Source: Clostridiales bacterium (GTDB lineage Bacteria > Bacillota > Clostridia > Saccharofermentanales > Saccharofermentanaceae). Taken from it: a stretch of DNA of 50,742 bases. The stretch spans positions 1-50,742 of the forward strand of contig JAFVDI010000042.1 of the NCBI GenBank assembly GCA_017478485.1. The letters run 5' to 3'. Below, piece after piece: positions 25,617 through 33,630 of this stretch. Numbering within the stretch: position 1 is the stretch's first letter; the number at the start of each line of letters is the position of its first letter. Both the position numbers and the translations under genes were made by a program. The notes below the pieces were generated by a model. It was not told where the DNA came from, did no database searches, and saw nothing but the letters and a program-made list of their open reading frames with translations.

Positions 25617-25645
25617 TTGAAAAACCCCTTTATAACGAGTATACT
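25617..25645 (+). promoter_or_regulatory. Putative pta-ackA promoter
   Basis: TTGAAA (25617-25622), 17-base spacer, TATACT (25640-25645), 42 bases before the pta ATG. Confidence 0.75.
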
Positions 25646-25686
25646 TTTACGCGTTATATTAATAATACCCAAAGGAGATAATAGAT

Positions 25687-26778
25687 ATGGCATTTATCGA
25701 TGACATCATTGCCAGAGCAAAAGCTGACAAGAAGACTATCGTTCTTCCCGAGTCCATGGACAAGAGAACTTTTGAGGCTGCAGAGAAGATCCTCAAGGCC
25801 GACATGGCAAATCTTATCATTATCGGTACACCCGAAGAGATCGCAAAGAATTCCGAAGGTTACGACATCTCAGGAGCTACCATCGTAGATCCTTTCAACG
25901 ATCCCAATAAGCAGAAGTACATCGATAAGTTCATCGAACTCCGCGGCGTAGACACAATGGTAGCTGCTGCCAAGAAGAAGGCTGAGAAGAAAGGTCTTTC
26001 CGAGGAAGAGACAGCAGCTGCTATAGCTGACGCACAGAAGAAGGGCATCACCCCCGAGAAGGCTCAGGCTCAGATGGAGTCTGATTACATGTACTATGCT
26101 TGCCTTATGTGCAAGTGCGGTGATGCCGACGGTGCCGTTTCCGGTGCATGCCACTCAACAGGAAACACCATCCGTCCCGCTCTCCAGCTCCTCAAGATGA
26201 AGCCCGGCATTTCTTCCGTTTCAGGCTTCTTCCTTCTCGACGTACCTAACTGCGACCTTGGTGAGCACGGTCTCTTCATTTTCGCTGACTGCGCAGTTAA
26301 CACAGATGTTGATTCCAATAAGCTCGCTGAGATCGCAAAGCTCTCCGCTGAGTCTTTCGAGCAGTTCATCGGTGCTCCCGCAAAGGTAGCCATGCTCTCA
26401 TATTCTTCTTACGGTTCTGCTAAGCACGATGACGTTACAAAGGTTGCTGAAGCAGTCAAGATCGCAAAAGAGAAGTATCCCGATCTCGTAGTTGACGGCG
26501 AGCTCCAGCTCGACGCTGCTCTCGTTGAAGAAGTAGGTCAGCTCAAGGCGCCCGGATCTCCGGTTGCAGGCCACGCCAACACACTCGTTTTCCCTTCACT
26601 CGAAGCAGGAAACATCGGATACAAGCTCGTTCAGAGACTTGCCAAGGCTCCCGCTTACGGACCTGTCCTCCAGGGCCTTGCACTTCCCGTTAACGATCTT
26701 TCCAGAGGCTGCAATGCCGATGACATCGTAGGAACAGTAGCTATCACAGCAGTTCAGGCTCAGGCTGCACAGGCTTAA
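25687..26778 (+). CDS. pta: Phosphate acetyltransferase
   Basis: 363 residues. Pta moves the acetyl group between coenzyme A and phosphate, giving acetyl phosphate for AckA. Family marks: IVLPESMDKRTFEAAEKIL, GDADGAVSGACHSTGNTIRPALQLLK, NTLVFPSLEAGNIGYKLVQRL and the C-terminal GPVLQGLALPVNDLSRGC. It is about 30 residues longer than the usual short Pta because of an Ala/Lys/Glu-rich helical insert near residues 89-120. AAAGGAG precedes the ATG. It is followed by ackA after 43 bases. Confidence 0.96.
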   Translation: MAFIDDIIARAKADKKTIVLPESMDKRTFEAAEKILKADMANLIIIGTPEEIAKNSEGYDISGATIVDPFNDPNKQKYIDKFIELRGVDTMVAAAKKKAEKKGLSEEETAAAIADAQKKGITPEKAQAQMESDYMYYACLMCKCGDADGAVSGACHSTGNTIRPALQLLKMKPGISSVSGFFLLDVPNCDLGEHGLFIFADCAVNTDVDSNKLAEIAKLSAESFEQFIGAPAKVAMLSYSSYGSAKHDDVTKVAEAVKIAKEKYPDLVVDGELQLDAALVEEVGQLKAPGSPVAGHANTLVFPSLEAGNIGYKLVQRLAKAPAYGPVLQGLALPVNDLSRGCNADDIVGTVAITAVQAQAAQA

Positions 26779-26821
26779 GAGCTGACCGATAAAGCAACAC
26801 TAAATACAGGAGAAAAGTCTA

Positions 26822-28021
26822 ATGAAGATCTTAGTCATCAACTGCGGAAGCTCTTCCGCAAAGTTCCAGCTTTTCGACATCGATACAGGCGCAGTCCTCG
26901 CAAAGGGAAACGCTGAGAGAATCGGTATCGACGGCAAGCTCACATATAAGCCGGCAGGCAAGGATGAGTTCGTTTCAACAGAACCCATGCCTGATCACAA
27001 GGTCGCTGTCCAGATGATCCTCAACGCATTAGTTGATAAGGATCACGGCGTTATCTCCGACGTATCCGAGATCGCTGCTGTAGGTCACAGAGTACTCCAC
27101 GGCGGTAAGTTCTACAGCGCTTCCGTTATTGTTAACGACGACGTTAAGAAGGTCATCAGGGACTGCTTCCCTCTGGGCCCTCTTCACAATCCCGCAAACC
27201 TCATCGGTATCGAGGCATGCGAGGACGTTCTTCCCGCAGGCACACCCCAGGTTGCAGTTTTCGATACTGCATTCCATCAGACAATGCCCGCAAAGGCATA
27301 CACATACGCTCTTCCTTATGAGCTTTCCGAGAAGTACGACATCCGCCGTTACGGCTTCCACGGTACTTCCCACCGTTATGTAAGCCACAGGGTTGCTGAA
27401 TTCCTCGGCAAGAAGTATGAGGATCTTAAGATCATCACATGCCACCTCGGCAACGGTTCTTCCTTCGCAGCAGTCAAGGACGGCAAGTGCCAGGACACAT
27501 CAATGGGTCTTACACCTCTTGCAGGTATCTGCATGGGTACAAGAACAGGTGATATCGATCCCGCTATCGTTCCTTTCCTTATGAAAAATGAGAATCTCAC
27601 ACCTGACGAAGTTGATACACTTCTCAACAAGAAGTCAGGCGTTCAGGGTGTTTCCGGCGTTTCTTCCGACTTCAGGGATCTTGAGAAGGCTGCTAACGAA
27701 GGCAACGAAAGAGCAAGACTCGCTCTCGACATGTTCGCATACCAGGGCAAGAAGATCATCGGTTCCTATGCTGCAGCAATGGGCGGAGTTGATGTTATCG
27801 TATTCACGGCAGGAATCGGCGAGAACACAGACCACATGAGAAAAGCAATGTGCGAAGGCCTTGAGTTCATGGGTGTTGAGTTCGACGAGTCCGTAAATGC
27901 AGGCCTCAGAGGCAAGGAAGCTATCATCTCCAAGCCCTCTTCAAAGGTAACCGTCTGCGTTATCCCTACAAACGAAGAGCTCGCAATCGCTCAGGAGACT
28001 GAAGCTCTCGTAAGAAAGTAA
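26822..28021 (+). CDS. ackA: Acetate kinase
   Basis: 399 residues, the standard length. [18 protein letters not shown] is the first phosphate loop; [32 protein letters not shown] segment ([11 protein letters not shown]) and [13 protein letters not shown] are all present. It makes ATP and acetate from acetyl phosphate, the energy-yielding end of acetate fermentation. ACAGGAGA lies upstream. Both pta and ackA use a codon set rich in CTC and AAG, as expected for highly expressed genes. Confidence 0.97.
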   Translation: MKILVINCGSSSAKFQLFDIDTGAVLAKGNAERIGIDGKLTYKPAGKDEFVSTEPMPDHKVAVQMILNALVDKDHGVISDVSEIAAVGHRVLHGGKFYSASVIVNDDVKKVIRDCFPLGPLHNPANLIGIEACEDVLPAGTPQVAVFDTAFHQTMPAKAYTYALPYELSEKYDIRRYGFHGTSHRYVSHRVAEFLGKKYEDLKIITCHLGNGSSFAAVKDGKCQDTSMGLTPLAGICMGTRTGDIDPAIVPFLMKNENLTPDEVDTLLNKKSGVQGVSGVSSDFRDLEKAANEGNERARLALDMFAYQGKKIIGSYAAAMGGVDVIVFTAGIGENTDHMRKAMCEGLEFMGVEFDESVNAGLRGKEAIISKPSSKVTVCVIPTNEELAIAQETEALVRK

Positions 28022-28041
28022 TCCTTAAGTGATCGATCAGA

Positions 28042-28081
28042 AGGGGTGTTTCATTTTGTTATGAGGCACCCCTCTTTTTTT
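28042..28081 (+). terminator. Terminator after ackA
   Basis: 13-bp stem with two G-U pairs (28042-28054 with 28061-28073), 6-base loop, then CT and a run of seven T. Confidence 0.9.
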
Positions 28082-28133
28082 CAAACATAGCGGGAAAGTC
28101 GGTCCCTGTTGCGGACTTCATCCCGGAATGACC

Positions 28134-28189
28134 GCGTAAACTTATTTCGTAAACATTTGGAATCGAAAAGTTTACGTTTGAGTTTACGG
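28134..28189. promoter_or_regulatory. Four GTAAAC/GTTTAC half-sites forming a large imperfect palindrome
   Basis: GTAAAC occurs at 28136-28141 and 28149-28154; its reverse complement GTTTAC at 28170-28175 and 28182-28187. Each copy is next to CG on its outer or inner side, and spacings are 13 and 12 bases within each arm. The array ends 28 bases before the -35 of the barnase-like gene's promoter, a suitable place for an activator. A stem-loop function is an alternative. Confidence 0.5.
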
Positions 28190-28215
28190 CCGTCTGAACC
28201 GAAAGAAAAGTAACA

Positions 28216-28243
28216 TTGATCGGAGATCGGACCGTGATAAAAT
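28216..28243 (+). promoter_or_regulatory. Putative promoter of the barnase/barstar operon
   Basis: TTGATC (28216-28221), 16-base spacer, TAAAAT (28238-28243) with TG one base before it (extended -10), 34 bases before the ATG. Confidence 0.65.
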
Positions 28244-28277
28244 CTCACTAAAGGAATAAAGGGAAGAGGATAAGCCA

Positions 28278-28874
28278 ATGTATGGACATCTGAATAAAAA
28301 GACCGGAAAGATCATTGCGCTCTTCATGGTGATATGTGCCATGACGCTTTCGATGATGACCGGATGCGTCAAACGGAAGAGTCCCGTACGCACGAACGGA
28401 ACGACTGCATCTGTTACGGAAACTACTGCTCCCGTAACGACCAAGGCCTCTGAGACAACTAAAGAAACGTCAGAAGAGACTGCCTCTGCATCAGCAGAAA
28501 AGACCGAACAGAAGGCTCAGATCGATGAGAACGGAACTTACGACAGCGCCAAGGACGTTGCCCTGTATATCCACACTTACAATAAACTGCCACCGAATTA
28601 CATAACCAAGAAGGAAGCCAGGTCGCTTGGCTGGAGCGGCGGTTCTCTTGAGGATTACGCCCCGGGGAAATGCATTGGCGGTGACTATTACGGCAATTAT
28701 GAAGGTCAGCTTCCGGAGAAGAAGGGGAGGCGCTACACCGAATGCGACATCGATACGCTCGGAAAGTCTTCCAGGGGTGCGAAAAGAATAGTCTTCTCCA
28801 ACGACGGACTCATATATTACACCAAGGACCATTACAAGACTTTCACCCTGATGTACGGGGAGGGACAGAAATGA
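28278..28874 (+). CDS. Lipid-anchored barnase-family ribonuclease
   Basis: 198 residues. A lipoprotein signal ends MMTGC (lipid Cys 30), followed by a Thr/Ser/Glu-rich tether (about 40-80) and a C-terminal domain aligned along its length with barnase: LYIHTYNKLPPNYITKKEA, LGWSGG, APGKCIGGD and DHYKTF. Catalytic residues are kept: Lys103 (barnase K27), Glu155 (E73), Arg166 (R83), Arg170 (R87) and His185 (H102). It should cut RNA outside the cell or be delivered elsewhere. Barnase itself is freely secreted, so the anchor and tether are unusual. Its stop overlaps the barstar ATG (ATGA), giving coupled translation. Confidence 0.93.
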   Translation: MYGHLNKKTGKIIALFMVICAMTLSMMTGCVKRKSPVRTNGTTASVTETTAPVTTKASETTKETSEETASASAEKTEQKAQIDENGTYDSAKDVALYIHTYNKLPPNYITKKEARSLGWSGGSLEDYAPGKCIGGDYYGNYEGQLPEKKGRRYTECDIDTLGKSSRGAKRIVFSNDGLIYYTKDHYKTFTLMYGEGQK

Positions 28875-29146
28875 CTGAATTTGTTATAGATCTGAAAGAC
28901 GTATATTCACCGGACGAGCTTCACGAGAAGATCGCTAAGACCATTCCGGTCCCGGACTACTATGGGGCAAATCTTGATGCGCTTCACGATGTTCTGACTG
29001 AGCAGTGCGAAGGTTGGATAATAGTTTTTTCTTCAGCATCGGTCCCTGAGACGACCATGGGCAAATACATGCAGAAATTAAGACGTATGTGCGCGGCGGC
29101 AGCGGAAGAGAACGAAGGACTCCTGAGGGTGGTTTTTGAGGAATAA
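28871..29146 (+). CDS. Barstar-family ribonuclease inhibitor
   Basis: 91 residues from the ATG at 28871, with GGGGAGGGA upstream. The inhibitory helix is clear: PVPDYYGANLDALHDVLTE. Asp36 and Asp40 match barstar Asp35 and Asp39, which plug the RNase active site; the Trp between them is His here. It should stay in the cytoplasm and protect the cell from RNase that folds before export. The four-base overlap with the RNase gene keeps the two made together. Confidence 0.93.
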   Translation: MTEFVIDLKDVYSPDELHEKIAKTIPVPDYYGANLDALHDVLTEQCEGWIIVFSSASVPETTMGKYMQKLRRMCAAAAEENEGLLRVVFEE

Positions 29147-29181
29147 GTCCTATTTATGTCCCCATATTTTACGGACTTTAC

Positions 29182-29190
29182 TGTTATAAT
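29182..29190 (+). promoter_or_regulatory. Extended -10 promoter element before the helicase gene
   Basis: TGTTATAAT (TG at 29182-29183, TATAAT 29185-29190), 37 bases before the TTG start. No -35 match is evident, which extended -10 promoters can tolerate. Confidence 0.5.
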
Positions 29191-29227
29191 CTGTAAGATA
29201 AAATAACGGAAAGCTGGAGAACCACTT

Positions 29228-31687
29228 TTGGCAGATAACGGATTTGATAATAACGAGAGCCGCAGTTTTTTTGACGAGCTCGAAGAGATATACGGACAGA
29301 CTGAGCAGGCGCCTTCAAACTCGCCTGATTGTTCTGACCTTCTTGAAGGACTGAATGACGAGCAGAGAGAGGCGGTAACCCAGACTGAGGGCCCCGTTCT
29401 TATCCTTGCGGGCGCAGGCTCAGGCAAGACCAGAGTCATTACTTACCGCATCGCTTATCTCATGAGGCATGTCCAAGCGGCGCCTTCTTCCATTCTCGCC
29501 ATAACGTTCACCAATAAGGCAGCGGGTGAGATGCGTGAGAGACTTGCGGGCCTCGTAGGCGACAGTTCTAAGTTTATCTGGTGCGGTACGTTCCACAGCA
29601 TCTTCGCAAGGATCCTTAGACGTCATGCCGATCTTTTGGGATATGACAAGAATTTTTCGATAATAGATTCCGACGATCAGCTTAAGCTCGTCAGGGATTC
29701 CATGAAGGAACTCGACATACCTGACAGCCAGCACAAGCCCAAGTCTGTTCTCATGGCCATCTCATGCGCGAAGAACAAGCTTCAGAGCATTGAAGAATAT
29801 GAGGCTTTGGAGGGCAAATCTCCTTTCGGTGCAGTTGTCGCCAGAGTCTACAAGAGATATTCAGACAAACTCCTTGCAAACAACGCCATGGATTTTGATG
29901 ACATACTCGTCAACATGGTAAAGCTTCTTTCGGGTCATACCGACATCTGCGAGCAGTACAGATCCAAGTTCAGATACATCATGGTGGACGAGTACCAGGA
30001 TACCAACATGCCGCAGTATAAGGCTGTAATGCTTTTGGCAGGCGGCTACCGCAATATATGCGTCGTAGGTGATGACGACCAGTCGATCTATTCGTTCAGA
30101 GGCGCTGATGTAAGGCTTATCCTGAGCTTTGAGAAGGATTTTCCGGGTGCAAAGGTAATAAAGCTCGAGCAGAATTACCGCTCGACAGCAAATATCCTCA
30201 ATGCCGCAAACTGTGTCATCGCACATAACAGGAAACGCAAGAGCAAGACGCTCAGGACCGGCGGCGAAGATGGTGACAAAGTGGTCGTCATGCTCTCTGA
30301 TGACAGCCAGGGAGAGGCTTCCTTCGTTGCGAAGACCATCAAGATGATGGTCGATAAGGGCAAGTTCAAGTTCTCTGACTGTGCGGTCCTTTACAGGATG
30401 AATGCTCTGTCGCGTAACATAGAGACTTCGCTGCACAATATGGGTATCCCGTTCCGCGTATATGGCGGAATGAGGTTCTATGACAGACGTGAGATCAAGG
30501 ATACGCTGTCCTACCTTAAGATCATCTACGATACCGGTGACAATATTGCTTTTGAAAGGATAATCAACGTTCCCAAGCGAGGCATAGGTGACCAGACCAT
30601 AGAGAAGATCAGGCAGATCGCGATGGATGAAGGCATCAGCATGTTCGAAGTTGCAGTCAACTGCCGCAATTATCCCGATCTGATCAGGGCGGCAGGCAAG
30701 CTCATACCGTTTACCGAACTCATTTATGAGATGCGGGACGAACTCCTCAAGAACGAGAAGGATTTCGCGGCATTCGTCGATTACGTCGAGAATGAATCCG
30801 GAATAATCGATGCGGTAATAGCGGAACGTGAGAAAAAGGGTGAAGTAATTGACAGAGTCGAGAACCTGAAGGAGCTTTTGTCTGAAGCCGCCGAGTACGA
30901 TAAAGCGCACAGGGCGGAAGCCGTCGACATGTCGAAGATCGAGATAGATACCGGTGACGATAATGATGACGCCCCGGTCGAGATCGATGACGATTTCTTC
31001 TTTGATACGGCAACAAGTGATACGACGGAAGGCATCCTGGGACTCTACCTTGAGAATGCATCGCTCTTCACCGAAGGTGATTCATACGATGAGAATGATG
31101 ACTTCGTCAAGCTCATGACGATACACAGTGCAAAGGGCCTTGAATTCGGTGCGGTATTCCTCATCGGTTCTGAAGAAGGCGTTTTCCCGAGTTACAGGTC
31201 CATCCAGAGTGAAGACGATACTGAGGAAGAACGAAGGCTCATGTATGTCGCGATAACAAGAGCCAAGAAGGATATGTTCATTGTTCTGACAAGGCAGAGA
31301 ATGCTCTTCGGACAGACTAGCTGCAACAAGCCTTCGAGATTCATCAAAGAGATCGATCCTCAGCTTCTTTATGTAATGGGTTCCAACAGGGCCAAGCCGG
31401 AGAAGGCCGAGCCTGTTCCGGAAAGGGAATCTTCGCGCAAGTCTATCGCCTCGGCACTTTCTTCGCAGTTCGACAAGAAGAAGGAGAAAGAGAAGAAGTC
31501 TGCCGGCGATCCGAATGCGCTTAAGGCCGGACAGCTCAAGGAGGGCATGCAGGTAGTTCATCCGAGATTCGGAGACGGCGTTGTCCTCAAGGTCGAAGAA
31601 GTCGGAGGAGATGCACTTGTTACCGTTGATTTCGACGGTATGCGCAAGAATATGCTGGCGAATTCGGCAGGACTCAAAAAGCCCTGA
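29228..31687 (+). CDS. pcrA: UvrD/PcrA-type superfamily 1 DNA helicase
   Basis: 819 residues from a TTG at 29228 with GGAG 8 bases upstream. Helicase motifs in order: LNDEQREAV (Q motif), ILAGAGSGKT (Walker A, near 60), ITFTNKAAGEM, FHSIFARILRRH, VDEYQDTN (motif II), GDDDQSIYSFRGAD (III), LEQNYRST (IV), MTIHSAKGLEF (V) and MYVAITRAKK (VI). The Lys-rich tail and final MQVVHPRFGDGVVLKVE fold are the PcrA C-terminal domain that binds RNA polymerase in relatives. A 35-residue acidic N-terminal extension precedes the Q motif. It unwinds DNA in repair. Confidence 0.95.
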   Translation: MADNGFDNNESRSFFDELEEIYGQTEQAPSNSPDCSDLLEGLNDEQREAVTQTEGPVLILAGAGSGKTRVITYRIAYLMRHVQAAPSSILAITFTNKAAGEMRERLAGLVGDSSKFIWCGTFHSIFARILRRHADLLGYDKNFSIIDSDDQLKLVRDSMKELDIPDSQHKPKSVLMAISCAKNKLQSIEEYEALEGKSPFGAVVARVYKRYSDKLLANNAMDFDDILVNMVKLLSGHTDICEQYRSKFRYIMVDEYQDTNMPQYKAVMLLAGGYRNICVVGDDDQSIYSFRGADVRLILSFEKDFPGAKVIKLEQNYRSTANILNAANCVIAHNRKRKSKTLRTGGEDGDKVVVMLSDDSQGEASFVAKTIKMMVDKGKFKFSDCAVLYRMNALSRNIETSLHNMGIPFRVYGGMRFYDRREIKDTLSYLKIIYDTGDNIAFERIINVPKRGIGDQTIEKIRQIAMDEGISMFEVAVNCRNYPDLIRAAGKLIPFTELIYEMRDELLKNEKDFAAFVDYVENESGIIDAVIAEREKKGEVIDRVENLKELLSEAAEYDKAHRAEAVDMSKIEIDTGDDNDDAPVEIDDDFFFDTATSDTTEGILGLYLENASLFTEGDSYDENDDFVKLMTIHSAKGLEFGAVFLIGSEEGVFPSYRSIQSEDDTEEERRLMYVAITRAKKDMFIVLTRQRMLFGQTSCNKPSRFIKEIDPQLLYVMGSNRAKPEKAEPVPERESSRKSIASALSSQFDKKKEKEKKSAGDPNALKAGQLKEGMQVVHPRFGDGVVLKVEEVGGDALVTVDFDGMRKNMLANSAGLKKP

Positions 31688-31749
31688 AGAAGCGGTCCGC
31701 GGAGCAATGATGTATAATATTATATTGAGCTTTTGCGGAGGTGCTGCCA

Positions 31750-32982
31750 ATGGATGAGAATATCAGTCTTTTCGAGCTGTTTCAGGACAGTTTCAAGGAA
31801 CTCGAAAATTCGAAAAGAATCTCAGATCTGACCATAAAAAAGATCCTTCTTCAGCGTGCTGAACGCGACAGGATCCTTGCTCCGAATGCGCAGAAGACGC
31901 TTCAGACAAGGGGAAGGATAGTTCCCGAGGATGACTGCAACGTCAGGAGCTGCTATGAGCGCGACCTCGGAAGGATAATGTATTCCCAGGCATTCAGGCG
32001 TTTAAAGCATAAGACACAGGTGTTCTTCAATCCCGCAAATGACCATATCTGCTCACGTCTTGAGCATGTTCTTTATGTTGATTACATCGCCGCAACGATA
32101 GGCCAGGCTTTGGGCCTCAACGTTGATCTCATCAGGGCAATAGCTCTGGGTCACGATGTCGGCCATACGCCTTTCGGTCACAGCGGTGAGCGCGTGCTTA
32201 ACCAGAAACTTAAGTCTGTCGATCCGAAGCTTTATTTCGAGCATGAGGCGAACGGACTCAGGGTCCTGGATGTCATGGAAAAGCATAACGACGGATTCGG
32301 CCTGAATCTCTCTTTCGAAGTCAGGGACGGAATCATCTGTCACTGCGGCGAGTTCTATGGCGAGAGAAGACTGGTTCCGTGCAGGGATAAGACCGAGGAA
32401 GATCTGTCTTACCTCATTCCCAAGAAAGACCGTAAGGGCCCCGCTACGCTCGAAGGCTGCGTTGTGCGCTTCTCGGATAAGATCGCGTATGTCGGAAGGG
32501 ATATTGAAGATGCCCTGAGGACAGGAGTTATCGAGAGTGAATTCGAGCTCCCTGAGGAGAGCATCGAGATGGGTAATTCCAACTCTGCGATAATCAATTA
32601 TCTGGTCGAAGACATCGTCGAGAACAGCATGGACAAGGATGAGATCGCCATTTCCGACAGAGCGGCCAGAGCCCTCGAGAATGCGCTTAAGAACAACGTT
32701 TCAAAGATCTACAGATCGAACAAGGTAGTAACTTACGAGAAGTACTGCAACGTAATGCTTGAAGGACTTTTCGACGCTTATTATGAAGCAGTGTGCAACA
32801 TAGACAGGGCAGCAAATTCCAAGACTGATGCGATCAGAAAATTTGCGGATTTCGTTGAGACCCACCCTGAAAAGAACAAGCCTGAGAGCGAGATGCCGCC
32901 GGCGATCTTCGTATCCGACTATATCGCAGGCATGACCGACAGTTATGCTGCCGCATGCTTCAACGAACTCTACAAGAATTAA
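31750..32982 (+). CDS. dgt: dGTP triphosphohydrolase (dGTPase-like HD protein)
   Basis: 410 residues from the ATG at 31750, set by GGAGGTG; an in-frame GTG lies inside that site. HD-domain residues are present: SRLEHVLYV (His), ALGHDVGHTPFGHSGE (HD and following His) and VRFSDKIAYVGRDIEDAL (Asp). FRRLKHKTQVF is the conserved dGTPase N-terminal motif. Family members cut dNTPs, often dGTP, to the nucleoside and triphosphate. TATAAT at 31713-31718 lies upstream without a clear -35. It is followed by the YfbR-like gene after 15 bases. Confidence 0.92.
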   Translation: MDENISLFELFQDSFKELENSKRISDLTIKKILLQRAERDRILAPNAQKTLQTRGRIVPEDDCNVRSCYERDLGRIMYSQAFRRLKHKTQVFFNPANDHICSRLEHVLYVDYIAATIGQALGLNVDLIRAIALGHDVGHTPFGHSGERVLNQKLKSVDPKLYFEHEANGLRVLDVMEKHNDGFGLNLSFEVRDGIICHCGEFYGERRLVPCRDKTEEDLSYLIPKKDRKGPATLEGCVVRFSDKIAYVGRDIEDALRTGVIESEFELPEESIEMGNSNSAIINYLVEDIVENSMDKDEIAISDRAARALENALKNNVSKIYRSNKVVTYEKYCNVMLEGLFDAYYEAVCNIDRAANSKTDAIRKFADFVETHPEKNKPESEMPPAIFVSDYIAGMTDSYAAACFNELYKN

Positions 32983-32997
32983 GAGAAGGTACATTAA

Positions 32998-33624
32998 ATG
33001 GAAGAATACAATTTCTATGCGATGCTCGACCGCATGCAGTACATCAACAGATGGGCACTCATGCGCAACAGCCGTTACGAGAACATTAAAGAGCACAGTT
33101 TCGATGTTGCGGTCATAGCGCAGTCGCTGTGCCTGCTTCATAACAGGTTCAATGAGGGGAAGGAAGGCGTGATCTTTCCGGATCCTTACAAGGTCATGGC
33201 TTATGCATTGTATCATGACTGCACTGAGATCCTTACAGGCGATCTGCCCACTCCCATCAAGTATGACAGCAAGCAGATCACCGATGCCTACAAGCAGATC
33301 GAGCGCAGGGCGGCAGATGCCCTGACTGACCTTCTTCCGAATGATATGGGTTTCAAGGAGGAGTACTATGAGCTCCTGGCACCCGCAGAGGATACTGAAG
33401 AAGGCAGATTCATTCATAAGCTGGTCAAAGCTGCGGACAAGATCGCTGCATATATCAAGTGTCTGAGAGAGGAGTCCTCGGGTAACAAAGAGTTTTCCGC
33501 AGCTAAGGATTCCATCGGTAAGATAATTGCCGGATACGATCTTGAGGAAGTAAAGTATTTCATGGAGCACTTCGTACCTCCATACGGATATACTCTCGAC
33601 AAGCTCACCGGAAAGGACGACTGA
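32998..33624 (+). CDS. yfbR: YfbR-like HD-domain 5'-deoxynucleotidase
   Basis: 208 residues. HD residues: His in RYENIKEHSFDVA, HD in ALYHDCTEILTGDLPTPIKY and Asp in VKAADKIAAYIKC. The EILTGDLPTPIKY segment is diagnostic of YfbR, which removes phosphate from deoxynucleoside monophosphates. It sits directly after the dGTPase gene with a weak AGAAGG site, so the two HD enzymes are probably co-made. Confidence 0.9.
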   Translation: MEEYNFYAMLDRMQYINRWALMRNSRYENIKEHSFDVAVIAQSLCLLHNRFNEGKEGVIFPDPYKVMAYALYHDCTEILTGDLPTPIKYDSKQITDAYKQIERRAADALTDLLPNDMGFKEEYYELLAPAEDTEEGRFIHKLVKAADKIAAYIKCLREESSGNKEFSAAKDSIGKIIAGYDLEEVKYFMEHFVPPYGYTLDKLTGKDD

Positions 33625-33630
33625 CGGAAG

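Noticed and set aside
29861..30910. Long open frame (about 349 codons) on the minus strand within the helicase gene
   Set aside because: The plus strand carries every helicase motif; the antisense protein has no recognisable domain or good ribosome site and is a codon-bias shadow.
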